A program made the position numbers and the translations under genes. A stretch of 8,910 nucleotides of DNA from Pseudomonadota bacterium. GTDB lineage: Bacteria > Desulfobacterota > Anaeroferrophillalia > Anaeroferrophillales > Tharpellaceae. The stretch covers positions 1 through 8,910 of the forward strand of contig WFRP01000350.1 of assembly GCA_015486505.1 (NCBI GenBank), written 5' to 3'. Of the stretch, positions 1 through 7,728 are shown in pieces. The notes under the pieces are model-generated. The model saw nothing but the letters and a program-made list of their open reading frames with translations, made no database searches and had not been told where the DNA came from. How positions within the stretch are numbered: position 1 is the first letter of the stretch; every line of letters starts with the position of its first letter.

Positions 1-119
1 GCAGCTCTAGGAGGCCAATCTTAACTAATGCGGACAGATCCCCAGCAACCCAAAAGAAAGTTACCGGCCCGTACCCAGGGGCAATCCGATGGCCCGCACC
101 CAGGGGCACTTCCGCTGGT
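1..119. repeat. Repeat-array flank without a gene
   Basis: This stretch mirrors the outer end of the right-hand array: TTAACTAATGCGG (21-33) and GCAACCCAAAAGAAAGTTAC (44-63) are reverse complements of sequence at 5178-5220. It also holds two near-identical direct repeats of about 26 bp, each with GGCCCG-ACCCAGGGGCA (67-115). No coding sequence or RNA gene is seen here. Confidence 0.6.
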
Positions 120-210
120 CGCAAATAAGTACTCTTATCAGAACATTTTCTTGTTTTTACAGTTGAAAAAAGCTGTCGAAAAAAATAAGAAAACAACCTG
201 TAAGGTACTA
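120..210. repeat. Palindromic repeat, inverted copy R1
   Basis: Inverted relative to R2-R4. Bases 121-158 are the exact reverse complement of 4878-4915 (38 bp) and 195-210 of 4849-4864 (16 bp); the interior differs and is longer in A-tracts. The TAG stop of the MopE-type gene (210-208) is the outermost triplet of this repeat. Together with R2 it brackets the three-gene cassette. Confidence 0.75.
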
Positions 211-2619
211 ATATTTACTACCTGTTACATCTAATGATAAAGAAGGCAAGACATTTACAATTGAAGACTTTTTACCATCATTCTCAAGGTAATCATTATT
301 GATTACCAGGCCAAAAAGTTCACGGTCTGAGACATAACGGATCTGCTTTATAGATGAAATATCACCAGTAAAAAGTTCTTCCGGCAGCCCAACTAATTGA
401 CCAAACGGCTTAATTTCATGTTTCTCTTTTGACAAATAGTTACCGTTTGTATCATAAGCCCGCAAGGTAATCTCAGCTGTTTTATCCGGGTCTGGATTAA
501 ACAGCGCGATCCCACTCCAATGATCTTTACCTATTTCATATACAGGCGCAATCACCCCATTTTTTTGCCCTTTTTCTGGCAACAAGAGACAACCCCAACC
601 GTTGCCACTCGCAAGGAACTCCAATCCGGCAATTTCGCAATCAGTTTCGCCCGCAAGTCCGGTTTCACCCTTAAAAAGGGTCTCATACACTTCACCAGGC
701 TCCAGAAACAGCTCCTTTGAATCAGTTACCGCCCGACCATAGTCTTCCGGCGTTAGTCCCTTAAAAACAACCTTACAGGCATCATCCGAAGCTGTACGCA
801 CTTTTCTTTCAGGTCTGTAGATCGACATACTGCTCCACCAAGAACTAGTCTGCACGGTATAGGGAACGGCGAATTTCCCGCTTTCAGCGGAGTTCAGACT
901 TGCCGCACATAAATTTTTATCGCTCTGATAAAGTACAGCCCCAAGTGCGATATCATTCTCTTTATCAAGAACAACAAAAGAAGGGGCCAAGTTGACTGTT
1001 AGCGCAGTAGCTTCCGGAAGATCCCCTAATCGATAACCGGAAGCGCCATGATATAAAACCTCAAGATCATCGTCGATCAAAATCTTATACAAACCGCCGG
1101 ATTTAATCATCGCTCTGAAACTGGCACCATTATTGAAAATAATGTCAACGGTCAATCGTTTTTCGCTCAGGGAAATCAGATCAACCTCCGTACTCCATCC
1201 ATCTTTATAAAGCAGACATGGAACATCAAGGGTTTGGTCTCGATTTTCCGCAAAGAGGGCCGGATATGACGCTGTCCGCGTACCATTTTCTCCAACAAAT
1301 CGACAGTATCCATTTCCAACTCCTTCATTACCTGCTTCAAAAACAACATATGCAATCTGCCCGTCATTTTCCGGAAAGATTTCCGCTACACTAAACTCCT
1401 GGGTCGCCAACGGTTGCAAATCGACATCCTTAAAAGTGTCCAGTAAATAACCGGTGCTATCATACGCTTTGAGTGAGCCCGTCAGGTTGTGAACTTCACT
1501 ACTGTTTATCAATCCGATAACCGCTTTTGCCGAAGAGGCCGCAAACAGCGGGAAATAAAAGTTTTTATTGGAAATCCTGTCACAGTCCTCATCGACTAAA
1601 CCGTTGCAATTATTATCAATATTATCTCCGCAAATCTCTGGGGCGCCGGGATTAATTGAACTATCATAATCATCACAATCACCCTCAGCAACGGTATAAC
1701 CGTCACCATCATGGTCTATACGCGGACCTGTACATCCCTCATCGACTAAACCGTTGCAATTATTATCAATATTATCTCCGCAAATCTCTGGGGCGCCGGG
1801 ATAGACGGTTTTGTCAAAATCGTTACAGTCACCCTCATCAACGGTATAGCCGTCACCATCATTATCTATCGGTTCCGGATTCGGATCACCAAGGTAAAAA
1901 AGGACTGACAATCCTTGATTATTTGTAGTTTTCAGGCCGGTATAGCGTAAACCTACGGTTCCGTCACGATTTTCAATACCCGCGACATCCAGGTTTTCTC
2001 CGGCTGACCGCCCCATTCGATAATTAAACTTGATATTATTGCTGCCCTCATACAATATCACTTGAAAATCAAGCTTGTAACCACTGCCCTCCGATTCTTT
2101 AAGATACATATTATCGATAACAAAAAAATCAACCACGAAACGTCTATTTGGTGCATCCCCCCGGGTTGCATAACGAACTCCGCGGCTTCAACTATAGGTA
2201 TCGTTCCAGCCCCAAAATGGCGCAATCATATTATTCTGTGAACTGGGAGACGGCAACCCGCTGCCGTCGTAAACATAATTACGATTTGTCCCGGAGGAAA
2301 AAGCGATATAGCCATTTCCGCCAAAATAGACACTGTTGTATTTCCGACCGTAAAATTCGAAATCGAAACCGATCTTTACAGCGCTGCCCATATAATTTTT
2401 GGCTCCGATTTCGGGTTTATCAAAACCATCGAATTCGGTACCCTCTTTCTCAATATCCTCCCAGACATACTGTGGGCCGCCCTCTGAATTGCTATCTATA
2501 AAGTGGTAACCAAACGAATCACTTCCCTGCAAAGCAAATGCTTCGGGAGCAAAAGCCCACAAACATCCAAACAACAGTGCCGCAAAAAGTAACAGGTTAA
2601 TTCTTTTTCGCTTATACAT
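208..2619 (-). CDS. MopE-repeat surface protein with in-frame TGA (Sec144 or nonsense)
   Basis: One continuous frame of 803 residues broken only by TGA at 2190-2188. Start ATG 2619 follows AAAGGA; residues 1-29 are a signal peptide (KRKR, hydrophobic core, AFA-LQ). Residues 30-250 form an extracellular domain: GFDFEFYGRKYNSVYFGGNGYIAF, MIAPFWGWNDTYS before the TGA, then GVRYATRGDAPNRRFVV, FQVILYEGSNNIKF and AGIENRDGTVGLRY after it. In related proteins these are parts of one domain, so the two halves belong together. Two MopE-type repeats follow (about 251-296 and 301-346; DGDGYTV-EGDC-D-D, NPGAPEICGDNIDNNCNGLVDE), likely to bind Ca2+ or metal. About four beta modules (353-790) end the protein, the last with KDHWSGIALFNP. 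A likely cell-surface or secreted protein. If the TGA stops translation, only a 143-residue fragment is made. Stop TAG is at the edge of a repeat. Confidence 0.75.
1587..1652 (-). repeat. 66-bp exact direct repeat, copy in second MopE repeat
   Basis: Identical base for base to 1737-1802, period 150 bp. It codes for the segment ending each MopE unit (PGAPEICGDNIDNNCNGLVDE). The other half of each unit differs at many positions, so identity is limited to this block. Confidence 0.9.
1737..1802 (-). repeat. 66-bp exact direct repeat, copy in first MopE repeat
   Basis: Partner of 1587-1652. Exact nucleotide identity, synonymous sites included, points to recent duplication or gene conversion between the two units. 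Confidence 0.9.
2152..2170 (-). promoter_or_regulatory. Candidate SECIS-like hairpin, weak
   Basis: On the minus strand TGCA-A-CCC-GGG-GGG-A-TGCA forms 7 pairs with one A-A mismatch and a GGG loop starting 26 nt after the TGA. It meets the relaxed bacterial SECIS rule as I remember it (G early in the apical loop, roughly 16-37 nt from UGA). It lacks the GGUC loop and is clearly weaker than the element in the cytochrome gene. Confidence 0.35.
2188..2190 (-). other. In-frame TGA in the MopE-type gene
   Basis: The codon lies between AGT (Ser143) and AGC (Ser145). The 17 codons between it and the GTG at 2136 are open and encode sense typical of the domain (GVRYATRGDAPNRRF), so there is no frameshift. 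No partner Cys lies in the mature sequence before it. Sec, a TGG/CGA/TGC-to-TGA mutation or a base error are all possible. Confidence 0.5.
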
Positions 2620-2729
2620 TATATTTTCCTTTACGTTTTTGGTTTCATAAATCATTCAGAAAAATCAGTCTGAATAACAACAATAAAATACGGAGACATA
2701 TCCCCTTGACCGACCAAGGCCACTTAAAT
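2620..2729 (-). promoter_or_regulatory. Intergenic gap with two weak hairpins before the MopE-type gene
   Basis: The 110-bp gap holds a 5-bp stem CCTTG/CAAGG (2704-2719) just after the upstream stop and a 6-bp stem ATTCAG/CTGAAT (2654-2675). Neither has a proper T-run directly after it, so termination would be weak. The gap could hold a promoter for the MopE-type gene, but no convincing -35/-10 pair is seen. The ribosome site AAAGGA with 7-8 nt spacing precedes ATG 2619. Confidence 0.3.
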
Positions 2730-3437
2730 TTAATTTACGATCTTTTCGGAATTAGACGGGGTAGATAATCTCCAGGATCGACGAGTACCTTTTTCCTCAA
2801 AAAACCAGAACCCCTCTGAATCTCCGACCAGTTGCCTTAACACCTCCTTTTTATAATCACCAAAATCACGCTCAACCGTCAGCAGACGCAGTTCAGGAGC
2901 ACCCGCCAAATAAAAATCATCTTTTGTAAGCATACCCTCAGCTTCAGCTTCGCTAAAAGAAATCTTTTTTTCCTTGATCTGCAAATGATATGAAAAGGTT
3001 TTGCCGCCTATTTTCTCCCGCAGAACAAACTTATTGCTCAAATTACCATCCCCGGAAATTTGCAACCAGTCAACGGGAATTATAGTCTGGTTAATCAGGG
3101 CCGGTTTTAAAGGGTCACAATCAACTACCACATTTACTTTTTTCCCGGAAACCAACCGTGAACATTTAACCTGTCGCAACCCCCCTCCGGCATCAACTAA
3201 AAGTTCAGCGGCGGTTTCAAGGCGATGCTCATTATCGAAAACCGTGATCACAGATTTCCCATTTTGCAATTTATGCATTTTAAAATCCCAGATGACCACA
3301 GTTTTACTGCTGCCGGGAAGGGGGTTGGTATATTCGGAGCGAACCTGCCAGTTAACAATGTTATCCTCAGCTTCTAAAGGGGCCACAATTGACAGCGCCA
3401 AGCCGATAACAATCAAAATCAAGCTAATTTTTCTCAT
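2730..3437 (-). CDS. Exported protein of unknown function
   Basis: A 235-residue protein. I chose ATG 3437 because it begins MRKISLILIVIGLALS, a clean signal peptide cut near LEA-ED (residue 23), and because it lies 7 bp after the previous stop, whose TAGAG forms part of a weak ribosome site. A start at 3479 would overlap the upstream gene by 35 bp and bury the signal peptide. The mature part is rich in predicted beta strands (NWQVRSEYTNP, TVVIWDFKMHKLQNGKSVITVF, VNVVVDCDP) with two cysteines (92 and 107) that could form a disulfide, and ends in a charged, aromatic stretch (GFWFFEEKGTRRSWRLS). I do not recognise the family. Tight coupling to the selenoprotein cytochrome suggests a periplasmic partner. 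Stop is TAA. Confidence 0.85.
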   Translation of the reverse strand: MRKISLILIVIGLALSIVAPLEAEDNIVNWQVRSEYTNPLPGSSKTVVIWDFKMHKLQNGKSVITVFDNEHRLETAAELLVDAGGGLRQVKCSRLVSGKKVNVVVDCDPLKPALINQTIIPVDWLQISGDGNLSNKFVLREKIGGKTFSYHLQIKEKKISFSEAEAEGMLTKDDFYLAGAPELRLLTVERDFGDYKKEVLRQLVGDSEGFWFFEEKGTRRSWRLSTPSNSEKIVN

Positions 3438-3444
3438 AAGAACT

Positions 3445-4818
3445 CTATGGTTTAGTGCTTTGAACTGCTTTATGTTCAATTATTTTAACTTTTTTATCAA
3501 AATCAAAACCGGGGTCTGTCGTATAGGTATGACAGTGCCGACAATCCATTTGACGCCCGACTTTCATACGATTTTTATGGGGCTGCTGCACATGATTTGC
3601 CCCCGGTCCGTGACAGGACTCACACTGGACATTCACCATCCAGGGGTTTTCCTCGAAGGAACTGAAACCGCCAATCACATCATGATCATCCATACCGGTA
3701 ACATGACATCGAATACACTCAACGTCATGTTCCTTGCCTTTTCGCACTAAAGTCGCCAGAGCATCCGCATGTCTTGTCTTCCGCCAGGATGCAACGTTGT
3801 CGGGATGACACGATTCACACGCATGATAACCCAGATAAAGGTTCGGGGTTTTTTTCATCATTTTCTGTCTGAGGCGCTCCTCCCGTAATTTTCTCCCGTA
3901 TTCATTCTTCTCTTTATCATATTTTTCCGCCAGTTTCTTTATTTGTAAGTCTTCAGCGGTTTTCTCCCTCGAAACCCACAAGTTTACAGGCTGCGTGAAT
4001 TCAGGTTTCATATCAGGTCTGTAATCAAGATAGCTGACATATTGTCCCCGCCGGTTGCTCATAACCAGAGGCATCACGGTTTTTTTATCAATTTTTTTGG
4101 TTATCCCATGCGTCAAACCATCAATTACCAGATCAATGCCGGGACAGGAATTCGCAATTTCAGCTATCCGCTTATCCATTGCATGAATAATTACGATAAA
4201 AAGATCATGGTCGACCTCCTTTTCGATTTTCCTGATTGCCGCGACCGGGTCGGTTGGTACCGGCTTAAATTTAACTGTAAGCGTTTTCAAAACCCCGGGA
4301 TCGATCACCGAAGTGACCAGAACCTTACACCTCCCGCCACACTTGTTAAATCTTATATAAGGTAAAAATCCAGGGACATTAGCTGAAACCATTTCCACAG
4401 CGCTTCGGGAGAGCAGTTTTTTCAAATTACCAGCGCCTAACAACAGTTCCGTCGGGCCAATACCAATCACATCGACACCGCTGAGCCCCAGCATCCGAAC
4501 TATATATTTTGCCGCGATCCCGGTATAGGGCGAATTGCGGTCAAAACTGTTACCGGCATTGATAATCAGATACTGATCCGACGGCAGATTCTCCGTCACT
4601 TGATCCAACACTGTTTTGCGCCGCGAGAGACCTCCCGCCTGATTCGCATGTCAACCACAAGGCTCTATGTTCCCCATCAAACCCCCACAATAGACAATTC
4701 TTAAATCATTTTTGCTAAAATCCCCGGCGTACACATCGTTATTGAGAAAAGTTATCCCTAACAACATCACACTCAACGTAATCATGAACTTTTGTAATAC
4801 TATATGTTTTTTTCTCAT
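3445..4818 (-). CDS. UshA-like selenoprotein fused to tetraheme cytochrome c
   Basis: A 457-residue exported protein if TGA at 4653-4651 is read as selenocysteine 56. Residues 1-31 are a signal peptide (MRKK, hydrophobic core, cut near VYA-GD). Residues 39-67 carry IVYCGGLMGNIEPCG-U-HANQAGGLSRRK, a motif I know from UshA/5'-nucleotidase-like proteins joined to cytochromes, where C-G-C is usual. The metallophosphatase-like fold continues (INAGNSFDRN, IIHAMDK, IDLVIDGLTHG), but the usual Asp ligands are partly replaced, so phosphatase activity is doubtful. A charged helical linker follows, then a cytochrome c554-like domain with four CxxCH hemes at 334-338, 368-372, 399-403 and 426-430. The likely role is periplasmic electron transfer or redox chemistry. 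An internal GTG at 4611 would give a protein without signal peptide, useless for heme attachment. Stop is TAG, 7 bp before the next gene. Confidence 0.88.
4623..4638 (-). promoter_or_regulatory. Bacterial SECIS element
   Basis: On the minus strand GCGGGA-GGTC-TCTCGC forms a 6-bp stem (one G-U wobble) with loop GGUC closed by A-U. The loop starts 19 nt after the TGA (18 nt between). From memory, the E. coli fdhF SECIS has the same GGUC loop, the same A-U closing pair and the same 18-nt spacing. The element sits inside the coding sequence, as bacterial SECIS elements do. It would bind SelB to direct Sec insertion; the bulged U of fdhF is not evident here. Confidence 0.8.
4651..4653 (-). other. 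In-frame TGA read as selenocysteine (residue 56)
   Basis: This single TGA lies between GGT (Gly55) and CAT (His57). The frame is open without any other stop from ATG 4818 to TAG 3447-3445. Upstream codons encode a textbook signal peptide and the first half of a conserved motif; downstream codons complete it. Cys54-Gly-Sec56 is a redox-type motif. Recoding, not termination, is the simplest reading. Confidence 0.85.
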
Positions 4819-4847
4819 GGTTGTCTTCTACCTATTGTCTGAATTTT

Positions 4848-4919
4848 TTAGTACCTTACAGGTTATTTTCGGTTTGAAAAAACAAGAAAATGTTCTGATA
4901 AGAGTACTTATTTGCGGGC
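4848..4919. repeat. Palindromic repeat, copy R2
   Basis: A 72-bp unit identical to copy R3 110 bp away. Its ends are imperfect inverted repeats (TAGTACCTTACAGGTTATTTTC against GAAAATGTTCTGATAAGAGTACTTA read in reverse), so the unit can fold into a long hairpin with an A-rich loop. Its left edge lies 30 bp upstream of the ATG of the selenoprotein gene, so it may carry that gene's promoter or leader. No transposase is seen; a MITE- or REP-like element is the best description. Confidence 0.8.
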
Positions 4920-4957
4920 CAAAAAGGCCTGTTTGGGTTGCGGGATTTGTTCCCGCA

Positions 4958-5029
4958 TTAGTACCTTACAGGTTATTTTCGGTTTGAAAAAACAAGAAAA
5001 TGTTCTGATAAGAGTACTTATTTGCGGGC
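4958..5029. repeat. Palindromic repeat, copy R3
   Basis: Identical over 72 bp to R2. Between the two lie a GGCC-AAAAA-GGCC palindrome and the small hairpin GCGGGA-N5-TCCCGC (4940-4956). R3 is followed by a larger spacer with CGGGCC-GAAAA-GGCCCG (5050-5066). The exact identity implies a recent duplication or gene conversion. Confidence 0.8.
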
Positions 5030-5092
5030 TATCGGATTGCCACTGGGTACGGGCCGAAAAGGCCCGATTGAGTTGCGGGATATGTTCCCGCA

Positions 5093-5173
5093 TTAGTACC
5101 TTACAGGTTATTTTCTGCACCAAAACAAGATTTAATAATCAGAAAATGTTCTGATAAGAGTACTTATTTGCGG
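5093..5173. repeat. Palindromic repeat, copy R4, with a different loop
   Basis: The two arms (5093-5115 and 5142-5172) match R2 and R3, but the interior 5116-5140 is unrelated in sequence. It is preceded by GCGGGA-N5-TCCCGC at 5075-5091 and followed by a further copy of that hairpin at 5196-5211. Conserved arms with a variable loop suggest the hairpin form, not the loop sequence, is what is kept. Confidence 0.7.
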
Positions 5174-5195
5174 ACCAGTAACTTTCTTTTGGGTT

Positions 5196-5211
5196 GCGGG
5201 ATAGTTCCCGC
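5196..5211 (-). other. GC-rich hairpin just after the transglutaminase-like gene
   Basis: A 6-bp perfect stem (GCGGGA/TCCCGC) with a 4-nt loop, 18 bp after the TAA stop of the transglutaminase-like gene. It is not followed by a T-run, so it is not a standard terminator. The same hairpin occurs at 4940-4956 and 5075-5091 as part of the repeat array. It may end or protect the transcript 3' end; that is inference. Confidence 0.4.
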
Positions 5212-5229
5212 ATTAGTTAATTTCCATTA

Positions 5230-7728
5230 TTACCATGACATCATGGCTAAAAGGTTGGCATCATATGCGCCATAAACCACCAATGCCTTAATCTTGCCGG
5301 TGCCTTCACCTTCCAGATGAAGGGTCGCCATCTTATCAACGTCAACCTTTTCAAAAAAAGATGCTATACTTTCTGTAAATTTACCATACGCCGGTATTGT
5401 AAATGTTTTTGCCTGTTCAACCTTACCGTTGCCATTCAAAACTGAAAGGTTTACTGCGAGCGGATGTGATTCCGGATTCAGCAGAACAACCCCGGTCCAC
5501 CAGCCATCAGTTATGGCTAACTGGGGCAATTTCCGACTTTCGCTTTGCGTGTAATTCAGTGGTAACGATATTGATGCGGCTGATTTTGTTTCATACAAGA
5601 ACCTCATAAATGACCCGAAATCAGCATCTCCTTCAACAATTACCCAGGCGCGATTGAATTGTTCAGCTGTCAGGCCAAAATATGCGCCATTCAGTTCAAG
5701 TTCATATTTTGCAAAGGGGTCTACATTAACTGCGTATTTCTGAGCAACCATTCCCCCATCCAAATAGGCTGTAAGGGTTATTGACAGCGGCTCCGACCCG
5801 GGATTACAAACACCTAAAACTGTTTTCCATTCGGCAGTATTAACGAGATGCGGCATATAGGCAACCCGGGAGAACTGCAGCAAAGGCAATTGGTCAACCC
5901 GTCCATAGCCCTCCTTCAGTTCGACTTTACCGCTCAGGCCACCACCATCTGCCTCGATAACCGCCCAACCATCAACTCCGCCGTTCAGCCCGGGATACTC
6001 GTCGACTTTATATCTATTTATGCTTTCCGGCAACAAGCTGTAGTCAATAACAGTACCTGAAGATTTGCCATTGTTACGATAATACTTAATGGTAATATTG
6101 TCGGCTTCTGCCGAGTTATTTGCCAGATAAAGGGTGGCAAAATCACGCACATCAAAAGATGACGTCAACCAGGGAATTGCCAGTCGTGTAGCTTTCGCGC
6201 TCTCCAGCGCATCTCCCGCCCCGCCCCAGAGTTTTAGATTACTGCCGACAAGAAACAGGCTCCGGTTTGGTTGATTTGAAACTATTTTCAGCGCAACCGG
6301 CCTTGCATCATTACTAAAGTAATCCACCGTCTGCTGGTTTTCCAGGATATCAAGCCACTGGCCGGAATTATCCATCCCGCCACCGCTGCGCGCCCCGCGG
6401 CCAATCGGCAGGTTACCACTGCCAACCGGAACCAGCCAGGCACGCGCCGCTGAAGACTGCCCTTCACTTACAGTCGCGCACCCAAACCAGTAGTCATCCG
6501 AGGGTACACCGTAAAACCATCTGACATAATCAGCTTCGACATCGACATACAAATGCACACAAGCTCCCACACTATTGTCCGGCAAGGGCTCGATCTGCAA
6601 CGTAAAATGATCAGTACCAGTATCTGAAGCTATAGAAATATGCTCAAGTTCAGATGTCAGCACATCCTCTTTAATCACTGCACCATTTTTAAGCAGTCGC
6701 AGAAGTGCGCCATTTGCTTTTACATTTTGCGGATCCAGGGCAATTTTACATTCTATGCTTTCTCCGACCTGAGGAGTCAAATTGAATTGGTCTTTTTCCT
6801 GAGGATAAACCATGATCAGGTGATGGCCCGGTATTAACTTATCCCCCTCCTGCTCATCATCGACGCTTTCCGCAATCGCCTTCACTTCAGCATAATCAAC
6901 GAAAAGCTTATCCTGATTCACGCCAATCGGAATCCAGACCATCTGAGGATGCAGACCCCATTCATCTCCCTGAAGCCACTCGCCCGAACCTGAATAGCTG
7001 CCGTCATCATCCTTATTCAGTCGGTATCGGTAGGTGCGCGATCGTATTTTAGTCCCGACATAATCCGGATCGACAAAATCATCGGCAAATGTAATTTTAC
7101 ACTCAACAATGTCGCTCTTCTGCCCTTCACTTATATTCATCTCATACGCATATATCGGGTACGACCAGAAAGCGGTAGTGGAGTCAAGATCAGCACCGAT
7201 TATTCCGCCTTCGTCACCGACATATTTTAATAGATAGCGATGGAACGGTTCCGGAGACTGCTGGCAGGATTCATATAGAATTTCATCGTTTACATGGCAG
7301 GCTGATAAAAGGCCTTTTTTATCTCCAATCGTAAAAAAAACTCCATTACGACTCGAAGGCTTAATCTCATAACGTTCCTGAATAGAAGCATTTACCCAAC
7401 CATTACAAAACCCCATCCAGGCATTGCCATCCGGGTTAAACCACACCTGTTTATCGCTACTGCTCTTAGCCTCGCGCGTAGCCGCCCTGGGATAGTTCCC
7501 ATAACTATATAGATCATATTTTTCCGATGGTGAAGGATGTCCATTATAACCCAATACCAGCTTGCCCTGGCTTAGCGGCCACCACCAGCCGGACCAGGGC
7601 AGATATTGCGCCCGGGCTTTAAGCGTATAGGCATAACTCAGCTGACAGGCAAACAGCAACAGCAGACAAACCATCATACCGGAGCTGATAAATCGACGCC
7701 GAATTTTACTGTTTAAGTTGATTGACAT
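5230..7728 (-). CDS. Exported transglutaminase-like protein with three C-terminal beta modules
   Basis: An 832-residue protein. Residues 1-33 form a signal peptide (RRR, hydrophobic core, cut near SYA-YT; Cys28 in LLFAC is an alternative lipidation site). Residues 44-270 contain PWSGWWWP, SPSEKYD, GFCNGWVNAS (Cys108), NGVFF-GDKKGLLSACH and GLHPQMVWIP (His260). This order recalls the transglutaminase-elicitor family, in which Cys and His form the catalytic pair; that assignment is from memory and is moderately sure. After a middle beta-rich part come three modules of about 100 residues (roughly 515-605, 620-720, 730-822), the last starting TDGWWTGVVLLNP. Likely role: a secreted or surface protein that crosslinks or deamidates, or binds without catalysis. 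It starts inside the lipoprotein gene; its ribosome site is weak (GAG), which fits coupling. Stop is TAA. Confidence 0.8.
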   Translation of the reverse strand: MSINLNSKIRRRFISSGMMVCLLLLFACQLSYAYTLKARAQYLPWSGWWWPLSQGKLVLGYNGHPSPSEKYDLYSYGNYPRAATREAKSSSDKQVWFNPDGNAWMGFCNGWVNASIQERYEIKPSSRNGVFFTIGDKKGLLSACHVNDEILYESCQQSPEPFHRYLLKYVGDEGGIIGADLDSTTAFWSYPIYAYEMNISEGQKSDIVECKITFADDFVDPDYVGTKIRSRTYRYRLNKDDDGSYSGSGEWLQGDEWGLHPQMVWIPIGVNQDKLFVDYAEVKAIAESVDDEQEGDKLIPGHHLIMVYPQEKDQFNLTPQVGESIECKIALDPQNVKANGALLRLLKNGAVIKEDVLTSELEHISIASDTGTDHFTLQIEPLPDNSVGACVHLYVDVEADYVRWFYGVPSDDYWFGCATVSEGQSSAARAWLVPVGSGNLPIGRGARSGGGMDNSGQWLDILENQQTVDYFSNDARPVALKIVSNQPNRSLFLVGSNLKLWGGAGDALESAKATRLAIPWLTSSFDVRDFATLYLANNSAEADNITIKYYRNNGKSSGTVIDYSLLPESINRYKVDEYPGLNGGVDGWAVIEADGGGLSGKVELKEGYGRVDQLPLLQFSRVAYMPHLVNTAEWKTVLGVCNPGSEPLSITLTAYLDGGMVAQKYAVNVDPFAKYELELNGAYFGLTAEQFNRAWVIVEGDADFGSFMRFLYETKSAASISLPLNYTQSESRKLPQLAITDGWWTGVVLLNPESHPLAVNLSVLNGNGKVEQAKTFTIPAYGKFTESIASFFEKVDVDKMATLHLEGEGTGKIKALVVYGAYDANLLAMMSW

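Noticed and set aside
1656..1928. Plus-strand open frame rich in His, Asn and Tyr
   Set aside because: The odd composition is the antisense of the Asp/Gly-rich MopE repeats.
2134..2136. GTG at 2136 as the start of a separate 642-residue gene
   Set aside because: It starts in the middle of a domain, has no signal peptide, and is in frame with the preceding reading frame.
3001..3750. A 249-codon plus-strand open frame
   Set aside because: It lies opposite two well-supported minus-strand genes with signal peptide and heme motifs, and its translation shows no domain-like pattern.
4609..4611. GTG at 4611 as the start of the cytochrome gene
   Set aside because: It yields a c-type cytochrome without signal peptide and cuts a conserved motif; the open upstream frame through TGA explains more.
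208..4818. UGA reassigned to Trp or Gly throughout
   Set aside because: Trp is encoded by TGG and Gly by GGN throughout all genes; only two TGAs occur, one with a SECIS.
4712..5154. Short open frames on both strands in the repeat region
   Set aside because: They consist of the repeat sequence itself, repeat the same peptide and have no ribosome sites.
4848..5211. CRISPR array
   Set aside because: Repeats are 72-80 bp, palindromic, partly inverted elsewhere and have repeated, not unique, spacers; no cas genes.
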